Assembly (NCBI GenBank): GCA_037903355.1
Contig: JBAJFE010000062.1
Span: 992,001-1,056,000 of the forward strand
Direction of reading: 5' to 3'
Length of the DNA: 64,000 bases
Source: Trichuris trichiura
Lineage: Eukaryota > Nematoda > Enoplea > Trichinellida > Trichuridae
Shown piece by piece: positions 1 through 12,308 of the stretch (its first letter is position 1; every line of letters starts with the position of its first letter). Below the pieces are notes generated by a model, which searched no databases, had not been told where the DNA came from, and was given only the letters and a program-made list of their open reading frames with translations. The translations under genes were made by a program, and so were the position numbers.

Positions 1-812
1 CTGTTCTATAACTGTTGCGGGCTGTTGGTTTCATTTGTAGATTATTGTTGTACTGAAGCTTTTTCGTATGTTCAGGTTTACGTGGAGCATGTTAATTCCA
101 TTCAGAAGGATCGTCAAAGAAAGTTGTTCTTCACTGCGAAAGGAAAGGAAGCCCAGCGTTTTAGAAAATGTTTTCATGCATGGGGAAAACACAAGGTGCC
201 TCCTGGTGAAGGATAATGAGCAGATGAGAAATATTCTGCTTTACCGAAGACGCAATCAGAATGGTGCTGCAATTTTGCCTACGTCGTTTGAACTTCTCTT
301 CGGCTGAGGATTGATTCTCAGCGCGCCTTGAAGATACCCAAGAACAAATTGTTCGCGCTGTTGTTAGCCGTTTGATTTCATCCGCTTTGACATATTTCTC
401 CTGCGGTAGTACTGCAATAATTTACGATCTGTTTCTTAACGCCTTCGAAAGTGTTTCAACAACGATGCTGCATATTAATGCTTTGAGCGCAGATTAATTT
501 TCTGAACCTTGACGCACTTCTCATTCGTTTTGATGCAAGTCGCATTAAGTAGATGGGAGCGCGACCGCTTTGAATAAAGTGTAATTTTGGCATTTTACTT
601 TTATTCTTCCTGTAGAGGGCGTGCTTAAACAGTGATACTTTTCTCTACTTTCTGTTTGTTGAAGGCAACTGAAAGAACTGCATAACATTTTGAATCAGAA
701 CCCTTTACCGAATAAGTTCAGAGAATAAAGCGTTATGGGTTTAGTGGTTTGCGGTTTCACCGTTTGGCAAAATATATGGAAATTCACGTTCAGCAACAAT
801 TTAAGTTGTCCT
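1..812. other. Left-edge sequence, no gene recognised
   Basis: Only short open frames (up to about 79 codons) occur here and none resembles a known family or has convincing splice signals at its ends. A terminal exon of a gene lying outside the window cannot be excluded. I see no RNA gene or repeat. Confidence 0.4.
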
Positions 813-2026
813 TAAAGCAGTGTTTCTCAAGCGAAAGGCCGCTTGGGCCCTCCTGAGAACGTTCCCGAGCGTCCGGACCCCGCTTTTCTGATTGGCCAAC
901 CTCGAGCGCTCTGATTAGCCAATTTCAACGCACTGATTGGCTGAAGTGGTTGCATCGCTAGAAGGTCAACTACAGCTGTACAGATTTATTTCTGCAAACT
1001 GTTTTTCGAGAAGTCAACGAGAGCTGCTTGGCTCGTCCAGATGCGATCGAACTAGCCTGTTGATGTTGGGCTCGATCGAGGTAACTCGCAGACGCAGATC
1101 ACCGTGTCTATTTGCAGCTGACTGCGTTTCTTTGTCACTGGGTCCGTAACGATACTAAATGCGCGCTCCACTAGACTCGATGAGGGAAGAAAAATCAGTA
1201 ACTTTTCTACCACATCCCATACGCCAGGGTGTAACTCTGGGACTTCTTTCTGCAGCCAGAACTGCTGATAACCCTGTGACAACCTGCTCTTCAAATCCAC
1301 GTTCGACTGCAACTCCAGCAGCTCTTCTTGCAGTGACATCTTGCAAAACTGGAACGAGCGTAGGAGAAAAGCAACCGTACAGAGAAAGTGTTTCCAGGAA
1401 ATGTGTGAACAGGACTCGCAATTCCCTGTCGCTAACGCGTATGCTTGCATTGTAGCTGCGTGGACAACAGACGCGAAAAAAGAAAGGGAAGAAAAAGGGA
1501 GTCGATTTTTTACAGCGCTAGAGCAAGAGATGGTAATCGTTGACAAAATGGTAAAGCAGAGTCATTGCTACGCCAACACGCGCTAATTGCTAGTTGAATC
1601 GTAAAGCAGGTGCAAACATCGCGAAAACTATGGCGGATTCTGATAACGCGGGCAGCTATTCTCTGATGCGAATTATGTGTTCTGCGCTCAATCCTTCTCA
1701 ATAGAAAGCTTCGTTTACTAAACCCTACGCCCAGAAGGTTACGGCGTCAAACGTGCAATCCCTTCTGCCCCGTGTTCTGAATGTTCATTTTCACGAGCAG
1801 TGATTGGTTTGTGTAATGGAGTGGGGGGTAGTCGGCATCACGTGTAGCATACAATGTTATCTTAAACAGTAAGCACAATACCTGACCGTCGGACCTCACC
1901 TTCCGATGCACCTCCACACGGGAGCCCGGGTGGGGCATGTGCCCCACACAGCTCAAATGGGCCCCCTGGATTTCAAAAGGGCTCCCCTGGTGGGGTGCCC
2001 GCCCCACCGTGAGAAACACTGCTTTA
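813..2026 (-). mobile_element. hAT-family DNA transposon, internally deleted
   Basis: Both ends carry the same 17-bp inverted repeat (813-829 and 2010-2026), whose core CAGTGTTTCTCA is typical of hAT termini. The left subterminal region (about 889-945) holds three diverged copies of a CTGATTGGCCAA-like motif. The right subterminal region (about 1930-2010) holds short GC-rich palindromes built from GTGGGG/CCCCAC, also common in hAT ends. Between them lies the C-terminal part of a hAT transposase on the minus strand. At 1.2 kb it is far shorter than an autonomous hAT, so most of the transposase has been lost. A clean 8-bp target duplication is not visible, so the exact ends may be off by a few bases or the duplication has decayed. 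Confidence 0.8.
1052..1546 (-). pseudogene. hAT transposase C-terminal fragment (hATC dimerisation domain)
   Basis: This 164-codon open frame contains the hAT C-terminal dimerisation signature: a segment LIFLPSSSLVERAFSIV followed by TKKRSQL. It corresponds to the conserved hydrophobic/ERxFS/K-x-R-x-L block that ends ZBED- and SCAND3-like transposases. The catalytic DDE region and the BED zinc finger are absent, and nothing upstream restores them. It sits inside 17-bp terminal inverted repeats. I read it as the remnant of an internally deleted element. Domestication is possible in principle, but the lack of splice structure and start context argues against a functioning gene. Confidence 0.75.
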
Positions 2027-3340
2027 GCATATCAACGAACTGATGAGATGCTACTGAAACAGTTATAAAATGAATTGGCAAGTATTGGTTACGGGAGCTG
2101 TCAATCTAATAGCCGATTGCATGCCTTGTCTGGCAGTTTTTCTCCTTTTGTTGGTTAATCATGTCTCAGTAAAAGGCAACCATTGCCCGTTTGTATTAGT
2201 GGATGATGCATGTTCCTACAACTGCACTTAGTATATTAGGTCATAATAATGGAAGTACAGAAACTTCCATGAAATAAAGCCACTTTCACGAAAAGGCATT
2301 TAGGCAGCGATACTGCAGTGTGACGCTGAGGTAGCGCGCTGGGCCCACAATCCAGAAGTCCTTGGACGCAAACTACGCTCTGTTATTATTACATCTCGAT
2401 AATGCCTTGAGCTAAAAGTGTCCATCAGAGTTAACTCTTGTTTGTTGACCACAGTTTTTGATGCTGAAGCAGTCACCTCAAATTTAAAAATTACCTACCA
2501 GTTGAGGAATCGCTACGAAATAGAAAGAACGAAATAATCTTTGTTTTTTGCAGCAGCTTACTTTCGTGTTATAGCTTCTTCTGATAGCAAACATGTATTC
2601 ATTTTGCCTTTAATACACTGACGTGGCCGTATAACAAATCGGTTGTCATCCAGTGTGCTTTCTCGTCATTTAGCGTTCATCTTTGCTGCCATCAAGATTT
2701 CTAGGAAGAAACAAAATGAAAGGAAACTCTTTGCTACGGACTAAATGCCCATATTTAGGCACAAGGAAATCTGGCCTGTTCAGCATGTTTATCAAGTTTA
2801 CTGACATTGTTCAACTTGTTTGCTACAGAGTTAAAAATAATGGACAATAAATTGCATGCAAATCGATGTCAAGTTGGATATTAAAGTTTGGCAATGATAT
2901 TAACAATCAAGACCGTAAGCCCTAAGTATTATGATGTTAACTGTCGTTGCTTGGATCATCTCAGTTCTTTGGTTCTTCGCATGAGCATAGTAACAGCATT
3001 GACCTTTTGGCATCTACCAGTTCGCATGCTTGTATTTCTGGAAGTTCCTGCAAAATATAAGTACAAGCAAACTGGTATAAAATAGTGCGTTTGAAATACA
3101 TTGGATGCGCAAGATCTAATTTTTTATAAGCTTGGCAAAGCTTCTTACAAGGCTGTACTTTTATTTCTCTCCTTCGTTTGCATCGTATCAGCTATTCACA
3201 GTTAGCGTAAGTTTGTTGCTTTGCCCAGTGACTCAAAGCAAGTTCATATGCTCACCACTATTACATCATGGAGTTTTCGTCCAGCTGCTATCTCCAGTTG
3301 AAAGAGGAATCAGTTTTGAATTAAGCCAGCAGATTCTGGG

Positions 3341-3388
3341 GGGCGAACCGGCTCTCAAGCGCTTTCGCGCTTGAGAGCTGGTTCGCCC
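3341..3388. repeat. 22-bp near-perfect inverted repeat (hairpin)
   Basis: Left arm 3341-3362 and right arm 3367-3388 are reverse complements with one mismatch, separated by a 4-base TTTC loop. The arms are GC-rich in AT-rich surroundings. Pairing continues weakly outward by a few bases. A loop this small is unlike a typical nematode pre-miRNA, so it may instead be a palindromic scar or the end of a mobile element. Confidence 0.8.
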
Positions 3389-6300
3389 ACAGAGTCAGCC
3401 GTGAACTTTAATGTCTAACGTTCAAGAATTTTAAACAAGTGCCTTCAATTTTGTTAATTTAAACTTCCAGTTACGGGCAGGTTAGAAAGAAATGTTCATG
3501 GAATTTTCTCTGCCTACTGCCAACTCGCCAAACTGCAAAAGCATAAAATTAAAAGCTGTATTTTAAGCAGCGGCTTTAACCTTTCGAGAATTCTCTTACG
3601 AGATTACGCAGCGGGTTTGGCAATCCGTTTAATTTCATTGCCAATTCTCGCTGCTGACGCAAGTCAGCCAAATATGCATACAAACTGGAAGACCAATAGG
3701 TGAACAGCAATAAGTCAACTAGAGTGTACGCTAACACAAAACAGGAAGCAGGCCAGCACACGATGTATCATTTCACTTTTTCAAATTAAGTACTTTTACT
3801 TTATTGAAATCTCTGACGCGTTTGCAGCGAACAGGCTTACAAATGTTTAGCTGAAAACGACGCTATTTATATTTTTGCCAAAGTTGAACAAGCTAATTTT
3901 TCATTGCGTGACGTGGGAAGTTTTAATTAGCTTCATCGACTCAGTAAGGGAATAGGTGAGATCAATATATGTATAAAAAGGTGTATATTCCATCGGTTAT
4001 ATCCTTTGTGAACTATGACAGCTTAAATTACAAACAGTGCATGTTGTCTAGCATGCCATTGACTAGAAACTAGGTTTCCTCCATATCATTAAGGCTGACA
4101 ATGCAACCCTTTCAGCGTTAAAAGTAACCATTCGCTTGCTGAACTTCAGTAAGTGAAACTTCACTGTGAACGCGCTCGCTGGCAAGGCGCTTAAAAGTAA
4201 GTTACTTTTCAGTGGGCGCAACATTCATAGAAGGTAAAGAGTTTATGACTTCGGGACACTTCGCTCCAAGCTGCAGCTTGCAGTTTCTACATGGGCGGCT
4301 TTGCTGACTCATTAATGAATTCCACGTTGAAACCAAACTTGTCGTCATATTTTGGAACGAAAACAACTACATTTTCAATGCACATGTTTACAGAACGTTC
4401 TGACGTGTTCGGATTATTTTATTGTATCTCCACGCCTCTATATACATTAGCTTCATTGGAAGTGGGGTTTCATGCTAGTTTTCGAGCTAGACTCAGTTTC
4501 AACACTGCAGCATGAAAGTGCATTAAGGCCGTAAACCAAGCAGCCGATTTTCAGGATAGAAAATAGCCGTTTTATTGTTAGCCTGCAAAGAAGCCAATGC
4601 TTTTGCAGCACACACGCAAAAAAGTAGAAGGTATTTTAGTGTCTCTAGGAAAAAGTGGAATTTTCTACACGCATTTGAAGGAAAATGCACGCGAACATCG
4701 CATGACTTCGCTTTAGAAAGTTGGAGTTTCTCCAAACTAATTTACTGAGAAGTATTCACAAGAGTAAGCTATAAATGTTAACCTCAGACTCACGGTCTGC
4801 CTAAAGTCTTAACATTTCCCTATTTACTGTTTTATTACAGTAAGACTAAATGCATAGGTATTCTATGTTACATTAGTAACAAGGACATTAGATTGCTTGA
4901 TGCAGAAATGTATTATTAGTATGCTATTTCTCACAATAAGTCATGAGCACAGAAGCTCCATGTTTTTTAGCAAAGCGTCGGCTGCCTTTTTGAGCTTTCT
5001 GATGGAGAAAAATAATGAAAGGTAATGAAGGCTTACGCGCCATACTTCTAGGTGTGAAGAACAGGAACAGGGCTTATCTACAGCTTAAACATAAAAGGTT
5101 AAATTCGACCGTCTTCGCTCAAACCTCATACATAAAACATTTGTTTTTTTGTAGCCACCTTGGTTTAAGGCTGCTTTTCAAATAAGATCGCAAGGCTTCC
5201 TGCAAAGAATTCGAATAGGCGTTTTCTATGAACCACAGAAATTTCTTTACGCAAATATGAACTCAGATAAAACGTGGACATCCATTCCATACAAGTCGCC
5301 TAATTTTGAAGTTTCGGTGCGCTTTAGAGCAACAGCGACTTATCCATTTCTAATCTTTCGACTTTCTGCAGCGCACGAAAAGTTACGACAATAATCACTT
5401 TGTGCAGCTTTCAGAATTTTTTTGATTCGAACATAGACGAATTTTGAACTGCAAGCGAAAGAGAGTTTGGATAGATATTTAGGCTGGATAAGCACTCAGA
5501 ATAAATACTGTCGAAAGTCCAGCAACGTGTTTGTATTGTATTGACTCATTTTATCGAATGCATCGCAAAATGCCGCTGCGATCAGCTTTTCACGTATCTA
5601 GCTGAACTTCCAATGTTTAAGCTTTCCTGCAAACGTATTGTTGAACCATGTAGCCATTGTTTCACTGGCAACAAGTCCTTCTAAACAGAGTAGCCTCCTA
5701 TTTGCTCATTCATTGCATTATCCTTGTTTGGAAAAGTATTATAGTGGTTTAAATGGTGAATTTGCAGTTGACACGCTCTTTCAATAGCTTTTATTCAATA
5801 ACAGATTACGAAAACGCTATCCTGCATTAAATCAACGTTACGTCTTGAGGACGAAAATTGTATCTCATTTGGCACTTCAGCTCGATGCAGCATTGAAGTT
5901 ATTTGCATAGCCCATCCGTCGCAGGAAGAAATTCCTTCGAGCACGACCGTGGAATGTCCAATCCTGTGTGCTTCTGTTTCTTCTTCCACGAAGCTTTCAA
6001 ATGGTAAGAAGTCACAGTATTTTCCGAGTACTTACCCATTATTTAAGCTTTACATTTCGTTGTTTTAGAGGAGTATCTGAGTGCTTTCATTTCTTGGTAG
6101 CGAAATGTAATGCATACAATGATGAACAATATGAATGTAACATTCACATTACAAGTATACATAGCGCAGGAGCCGGACTTTAAGATGTTGAGGCTTTACC
6201 ACTAAAAGATTTACATCGAAGATCGTTGAATTGGCAACAGGTCAATGCATTTTCATTTTTCCTGTAAAAATTCTCCGTGTTGTAACATATAACGTGCAAT

Positions 6301-9300
6301 ATATATGGTAACAATAGTAACTTCGAAAAGTGTGTTCGTTGTTTTCATTGATCAGTGTGCATTTTCTAAAACGAATCCTGCTTTGCGGGTTTTCGAAACG
6401 TAACTGATAATGAGGTAAGTAGTACAGTGTCCTGCTGAAAGACACTTACAGCTGTCGGTATCTTCAGAAAGGAAATGCTGATTTTTTTAGACGTCTACTC
6501 ATAATTTAATTAAAGTACGGATGTTTAGAAAATCATCCACCACCTTCTTATTAACACATGCCTGCCTGAGTATTTTGCAAAGCAGTCACTGATATCGGTG
6601 TTCTAAAGTTTTTTCTTGCTTCATAACGGTCTACGTAAATTTTTTTCAAAATGTGTATAGATTTCAACCGTTTCGGTTAGCATTTATTAATAGAGCTACT
6701 AATGCTACCCTGCCATCGCCATCTGCACCACCAATGCTACATGTAACGCTCGTAAGGCGGGCCGAGACTTTTACGTTGAAAAGTTTTCTAAAACTGGTTG
6801 ATTAAAAGGTACAAGTGTGGCATAATAACAAGTGAAAGTAAAAGGGGAACTAAAATTGTAGAACCTAAGGAATCCGGGGAAAAAAGAAGGCAATTTAGGT
6901 AGATAGGAGAAGAGCAGAATCACACAGTGACCCCGGAAAGTTTCATTGCGTCCGTCAAAACTACTGCCTATGACGGCTGTGATCTGCCTTAAATAAGTGC
7001 ACATGCACAGTTAGGAAGCAAGAAGAAACTTCAAAACTCATACAGTGTTTACAGAGCAAGCGCTATATCCGACAGACAAAACTCTTTAAGATTACGCGTT
7101 CTTAGATTTTCTTTACTCTTTTTTCTGCTTATCTTCATGTTTTTCGTTGCCTTAATGATGTTTTCCTATTTTCACTTATTCCATTTCATCTCTCATAGTT
7201 TCTTTTCCTTTTTTCACTAATTTAACTGTTCAGCTATTTGTTTATTGCTTTTCCATTTGTTTCTATCACATTTTCTTCTATCTTTCCTCCTATAGCGCAC
7301 CTGCTGTACTGTAGGAACGCAGGTTGGAACTGGCAAGGGAAAATTTCGCCTTGCGATTGCCAGTCTCGGTTAGCCGAGTCCATAATTATTGCTACCTTGT
7401 TCACCATTGTCTTAATAAGGTTTCATTTATCTGGTTGTGATTAATGAAGACCGTAGTGTCATTCAGGGCGTCAGGGGCAAAGCAAAAGCGCCACCTCCAT
7501 GTGGTCATAATGATGGCCAATTCTCCGTGTATGAAACCCATTATGAATATCCAACAGTATAAGCCATTCGTGAAATCTGATAGACGTGAACCTGTACTTG
7601 TCCTTACGTAGCAAAGATGTTAAGTTAGGTGAACTTTTGGGAAACTCAGAATTCCAATGTTTTGCCCAAACGTTGGAACTGTTTTTCTAAGCCAGCGTAG
7701 ACTTCTGCACTGAAAAAATTCATGTATTATTTCAAGCAAAAAAATTTTTAGGTCTCACTTGGTACATCATCAACTTAGACTAATAAGACCAATTTTAATT
7801 TGCCGGATGAAATGGTGTATTAAACTGACAATAACAAGGCGATTTTTCTTAGAAAAAACGCTCAGTTTCCCAGTTTCGCTTTCAATTCGCAGTCCTTCCG
7901 AAAAAAAGCAAAGCTCAAAAACTTTGCAAGAGATTTCCCTTGCTTAATACAGAGATCCTCAGTGAATACGTGTTACCATTTTGCACAATTTATTCTAAGT
8001 AATTTACAATGAGGTTGCGAGATTTCATTCGTCAAATGACATCATTGATTGACATGTTGGCTGTAGATATGCTACATTAGCTATAGGCACAAAACCTCGT
8101 GCATTCGCTCCAACCTTAACACTACGCAAGGTGCATGTTGTAGCGAAGCCAGTAGTCTGATGAGCTGTACCACTGTATTTGTAAGTACATGTACGCTTCT
8201 GAAAGCCGTGACGTAATTAAGGTGGACAATAACATAGCTTTCCTTTTGCGATTTTCGCAATGAAATTTTGTAGCAACTAGTGAGGATTTCATAACTGACC
8301 TAGGCGGGTACTGCAAAATGCTATTCATATTACTTATTAACTTCGTGAGAAAATCAATAAGTCGAAAGCAAGATGAAAGTTTAGCCAGTGCTGTTCAAAG
8401 ATGGTCATTTTCATAACTAGGGCGCACCAGCGGTGTAAATAATTTATTAACTAATATCTTACGCGTTCTGACAAGCGCCTTGATCAAGCAGTTTTGTTGG
8501 TTTTAATCAGGCGTGCAATCTTGAAACGTACCTCAAATTAAAGCTTTCGCTCATTCACACGGCAATGCAGGTGAATGCAAAGCGTTGATTTTCTGTGATT
8601 CACTGAGGCTAGACCACATTCATGTGAATGTTGCTTGAAAGAGAGGAATCTTCGGCATGTCCGGTCTTCCGTGGGGCAACGTAGCTGTGATACTGGCGAG
8701 GAACAATGAACTAAAGATCGACGTTGATGAATGAACGAGAAAGACTTCCAGTTTTCGAAACAGTAAAACGAGTAATTTGGAGCTAAGGATGAATAGGAAT
8801 GTTCAGCTTCTTTCAGCTGAGACGGTTTTGCTCTTCGACAAAAGAGCACCAAGTATTATTTATGAAATATAGCTATTAAGGTAATAAACCCGTCAAGCAG
8901 AAAGGCATGGAATTGCTGTTGCAAAATAGGACAGCGAATAGCATAAAAAGTTATTTCTTCTTAAAGATGAAAGGACGATCAGGTTGAAGATGGCTTTTAC
9001 TTATTTTTTCACATTGAAGGGTGATATTGCTTTTGATTTAAAATAACAGAAGCGTCACCTACAAATGTAAAATTTGAAAAAGTTCTGAAAATCGTATTTT
9101 ATCAATGCTTTTATGGTAAGTATAGAAGTATGCTCCATAACTTTGCATTATTTGTTGCATCAGACGAATTTATGATATTGGGTAAATCCTTTTGGCCACA
9201 TTTTGGCAAGAATACAAGACGCATCCATTACAAGATGGTCAACAAAAAGTGCTTAGCCTTCCAAGTGAACTCCTCGCTTTTGACAGTTTTCCCACTTTAA

Positions 9301-10179
9301 GTTTTTCAAATGGCGGCCCTGGGCACGCCATCGCGTGATGAACCTCTGCATTGATGGGCGCTCAAAGTTTAAATTATGAATCACTTAATAAGCCCTTTGT
9401 AACTGTGTTGTTTGTTAATGCCTAATTTCACACCGAGCTCTTCGTTCAATTGTCATAAAAATTCTTTTATTTGTGGAGCATTCGAAGGTTTCTGCTCCCC
9501 CATAAGCACAAGCCACGTATATGCAAAGTTCAGGGTGCTCCACTTAAAAACTTAGGTGGCGCGAGTTTGAGCCAAATTGTCGTTTGGGAGCAGCTGCCAT
9601 ATCATGTATACGAAGATAAAGATTAAAAGGTACAGCGGAACAAGACAAACTTGTAATACTAGGATAAAACAGACTAAATCCAGTTAGTTGTCCAGTATCC
9701 AGACCTATCAGAGCCAGAGGTATTCTGATTTTGGAATACACGGTTTCTTCCGCCTCAAAACATGCTTATTAGAACAAAGTTACTGCGTTTTGACATATTT
9801 GCCATTACGCTCATATGTACACATACACAGAAATAGAGACAAATATGTTGGATCCAAGCTTAATCATAAGATTCACTTTCTGACTCAGATACAGTCTGCG
9901 CACAGTAACAAGACAATGAATGCTGTTAAGAACTTAAAAGACCCTGCTAGTTATTAAGCAGCTCCTCTGTAGATGTGAATGCACTCGGCATAAAGCTTCT
10001 TTAAATGCTTATTTTAAAGTCATTTACCTTACTAACGAAGGTCTCTGCCGTAGAGCTGTTCTTTGATTTTATAAACGGACAAAATGTTATTTTCTGTAAC
10101 GGATTCACGCTGATACAGTGTTTCGATAAGTTTGACAAACGTTTTCATCATATTCACTGTCGAAACGTTTTATTCGTTG

Positions 10180-10430
10180 TTAAAATAAACCATCTTCTTC
10201 ATTACTGTGACTGTTGTCGCCTTTACTGAGTACTATTTCGGTTATTTCACCATCAGTCAAAAAATGTGCAATTCGAGCCTCATTATCAACGTTAAAAACT
10301 TCTTCAGAGTTTGGGTCATCCAGTTTACTAACAGTCTCTGAAGCTGGCCTTCTTGGTCGTACGGGGTCAAGTATCACTTTCTTCTCAGTTGAAATACGAC
10401 ATCCTTTCAGCCAGACCGATACCTAGACTG
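10180..10430 (-). mobile_element. Possible pogo/Tigger-like transposase C-terminal remnant
   Basis: A minus-strand frame contains an acidic stretch and the segment HFLTDGEITEIVL. This resembles the acidic 'LTDEEI' tail that follows the DDE domain in CENP-B/Tigger/jerky-type transposases. No DDE domain or terminal repeats were found next to it, and flanking frames are broken. The match is short and from memory, so this is a weak call; an unrelated acidic exon is the main alternative. Confidence 0.3.
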
Positions 10431-12308
10431 CCGATGACGGGTTTAGAATGGATCCGAATGCTCTTAAATAAGCATTGTTAGAAACTGGCCAGAAATTAGT
10501 TAAAATTGGGTTGCTACCGTAAGCATAAGATCTACCATGAATCTGTGGATACAGCATTTCGGCAGACATGTTATGCCCCATCCATTGTTCCTTTTGTCAC
10601 TAGCGAAAATCAAAAAGAACTTCTTTGAATGAAGCAGATAAAGGAATGCTTTTCCAATATGCGCTTTAGAGAACTTGATAAGTTCAGCTAACGCTATACG
10701 TGAGTTAATCACAATGGATATTTTTCCGGAAGTCCTTGGTTATCCGCAGCTGCAAGATAGGCCTATTGATTCGTCAAATTTCTTGAATCAAATATTTTAC
10801 CAATAAGTAAATGTACGCATACGCAAATGTTAAGTTTACCTCACATACAAAAATATCAAACAGTGATGTGGTATCTGCAACCTGCTCAGACGAGAAACTC
10901 ATGTTTAAATTCCGTAATCTCATAATGGGCCAACAACATAGCTTACATTCTCATTAGCTCAGCTGTGGCAAAACTGATACCAGATTGCCAAAATGGGAAA
11001 TGGCAGCCGTTCTACTTTTCAGTCTGATTTTCATGTGATTGAAACTTCGTGGTGGTTAGGTACTTCAAGAGTTTTGACTTACTGGTTTAACTCTACGTAG
11101 TTTGCTTGCCAAAGTTTAAGTATACACCCTGAATTTAAGCTGTGAACAACTTTGTGTCATGTGACATATATGTTAACGTATAACAGAGACTGAAATGGCC
11201 ATCTAGCTCTCTTGCCATTGCTTGTAATAACATCGGCCAAGCAAAAAGAACCGCAGCAAAAGTTGGTATGCTATCTTTCGCGGCATAAGGCTAACAGTCA
11301 GTCTACTGATTTGTACGCCGACTGTGGTTATGCTGTAAATTGTCCGAAAGAGAAACGTATGCATTTCGGTCCACAAAGACAAAATTTTTGTTGCATTTCT
11401 ATTGATAAAATTGTTGCTATAGCTTTTTCCGATTCACGACATCTCACTACTGAATAATGCATCAGAGGAAAGAGAATGTTCCAAAGAGGATACCATAAAT
11501 AATCGTGGATCCGCAGAGTAGCGTAACAAAGATTGATTTACTTCAGTATTGATCTTTCATTTGATGCACAGTTCTCTTGTACTATTTCGACTTCGTCTAG
11601 TAAATATGCCTTCTTGCGACAGCCCACCTTGTAGCACTGAGCAGTTACTGGAGTAAAATTCTTCTTATAATCTATTGTTACCTTTTCTCAAGTCGGTGCT
11701 CTTGTTCAATGACTTCAGCAGGTACCGCAGATTTACTTAACAAAACCTGCCATTGTATCACCGCATTTCTGCATAATTGATTTTTCGTAGAACAGTATGC
11801 AGCTGTCACACTCAAAATGAATGGCTTAATTACCAGTATTAATTAGAATGAACGCTGCGCTGAAACTTGCGGAATGTCTGGTAGCTATAATCCATCCAAG
11901 TTTGATTAGATTAGCTACATGAGAACATCGTAAGTGCTTTCACGTACTAGTGGTCATGCCTTCGAATACATAGGCTACTAAGGTGTTTGTAAACTACGAC
12001 CTATTTTTACTTCAATGGAAATAATCGGTTTGACAGATGGCACTGTCAGTCACACATGACGTAATCAGTGGCCAGGAGGATGTCATTTGCGGTAGAAGAC
12101 GAAAAATAAAATTCACTTAATAAACTCTTTCCGTAAGACGTGCACACAGGTTCCATACTAAAATCTATTTATTGCAGGCGATTCTAGCTAAGTACACTTT
12201 ATCATAACCAGGCAGGCAGCGTTCAACGGGACTGACGATATGGTTTTCAGGTAGCATGATTTTTGGGAAGTTGTATTCACAGGTCCCCATAAGCGATGAG
12301 ACCTTGTG

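Larger units (their letters stand above)
2027..12308. other. Gene-poor region, 10.3 kb
   Basis: Six-frame reading shows only short frames without recognisable domains (for example 8538-8852 and 5795-5989, minus strand). Composition is AT-rich with no long coding-like stretch. Listed separately are a strong hairpin near 3.36 kb and a possible DDE transposase remnant near 10.3 kb. Because genes in this window have many short exons, isolated exons of an unrecognised gene could be missed here. Confidence 0.4.
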
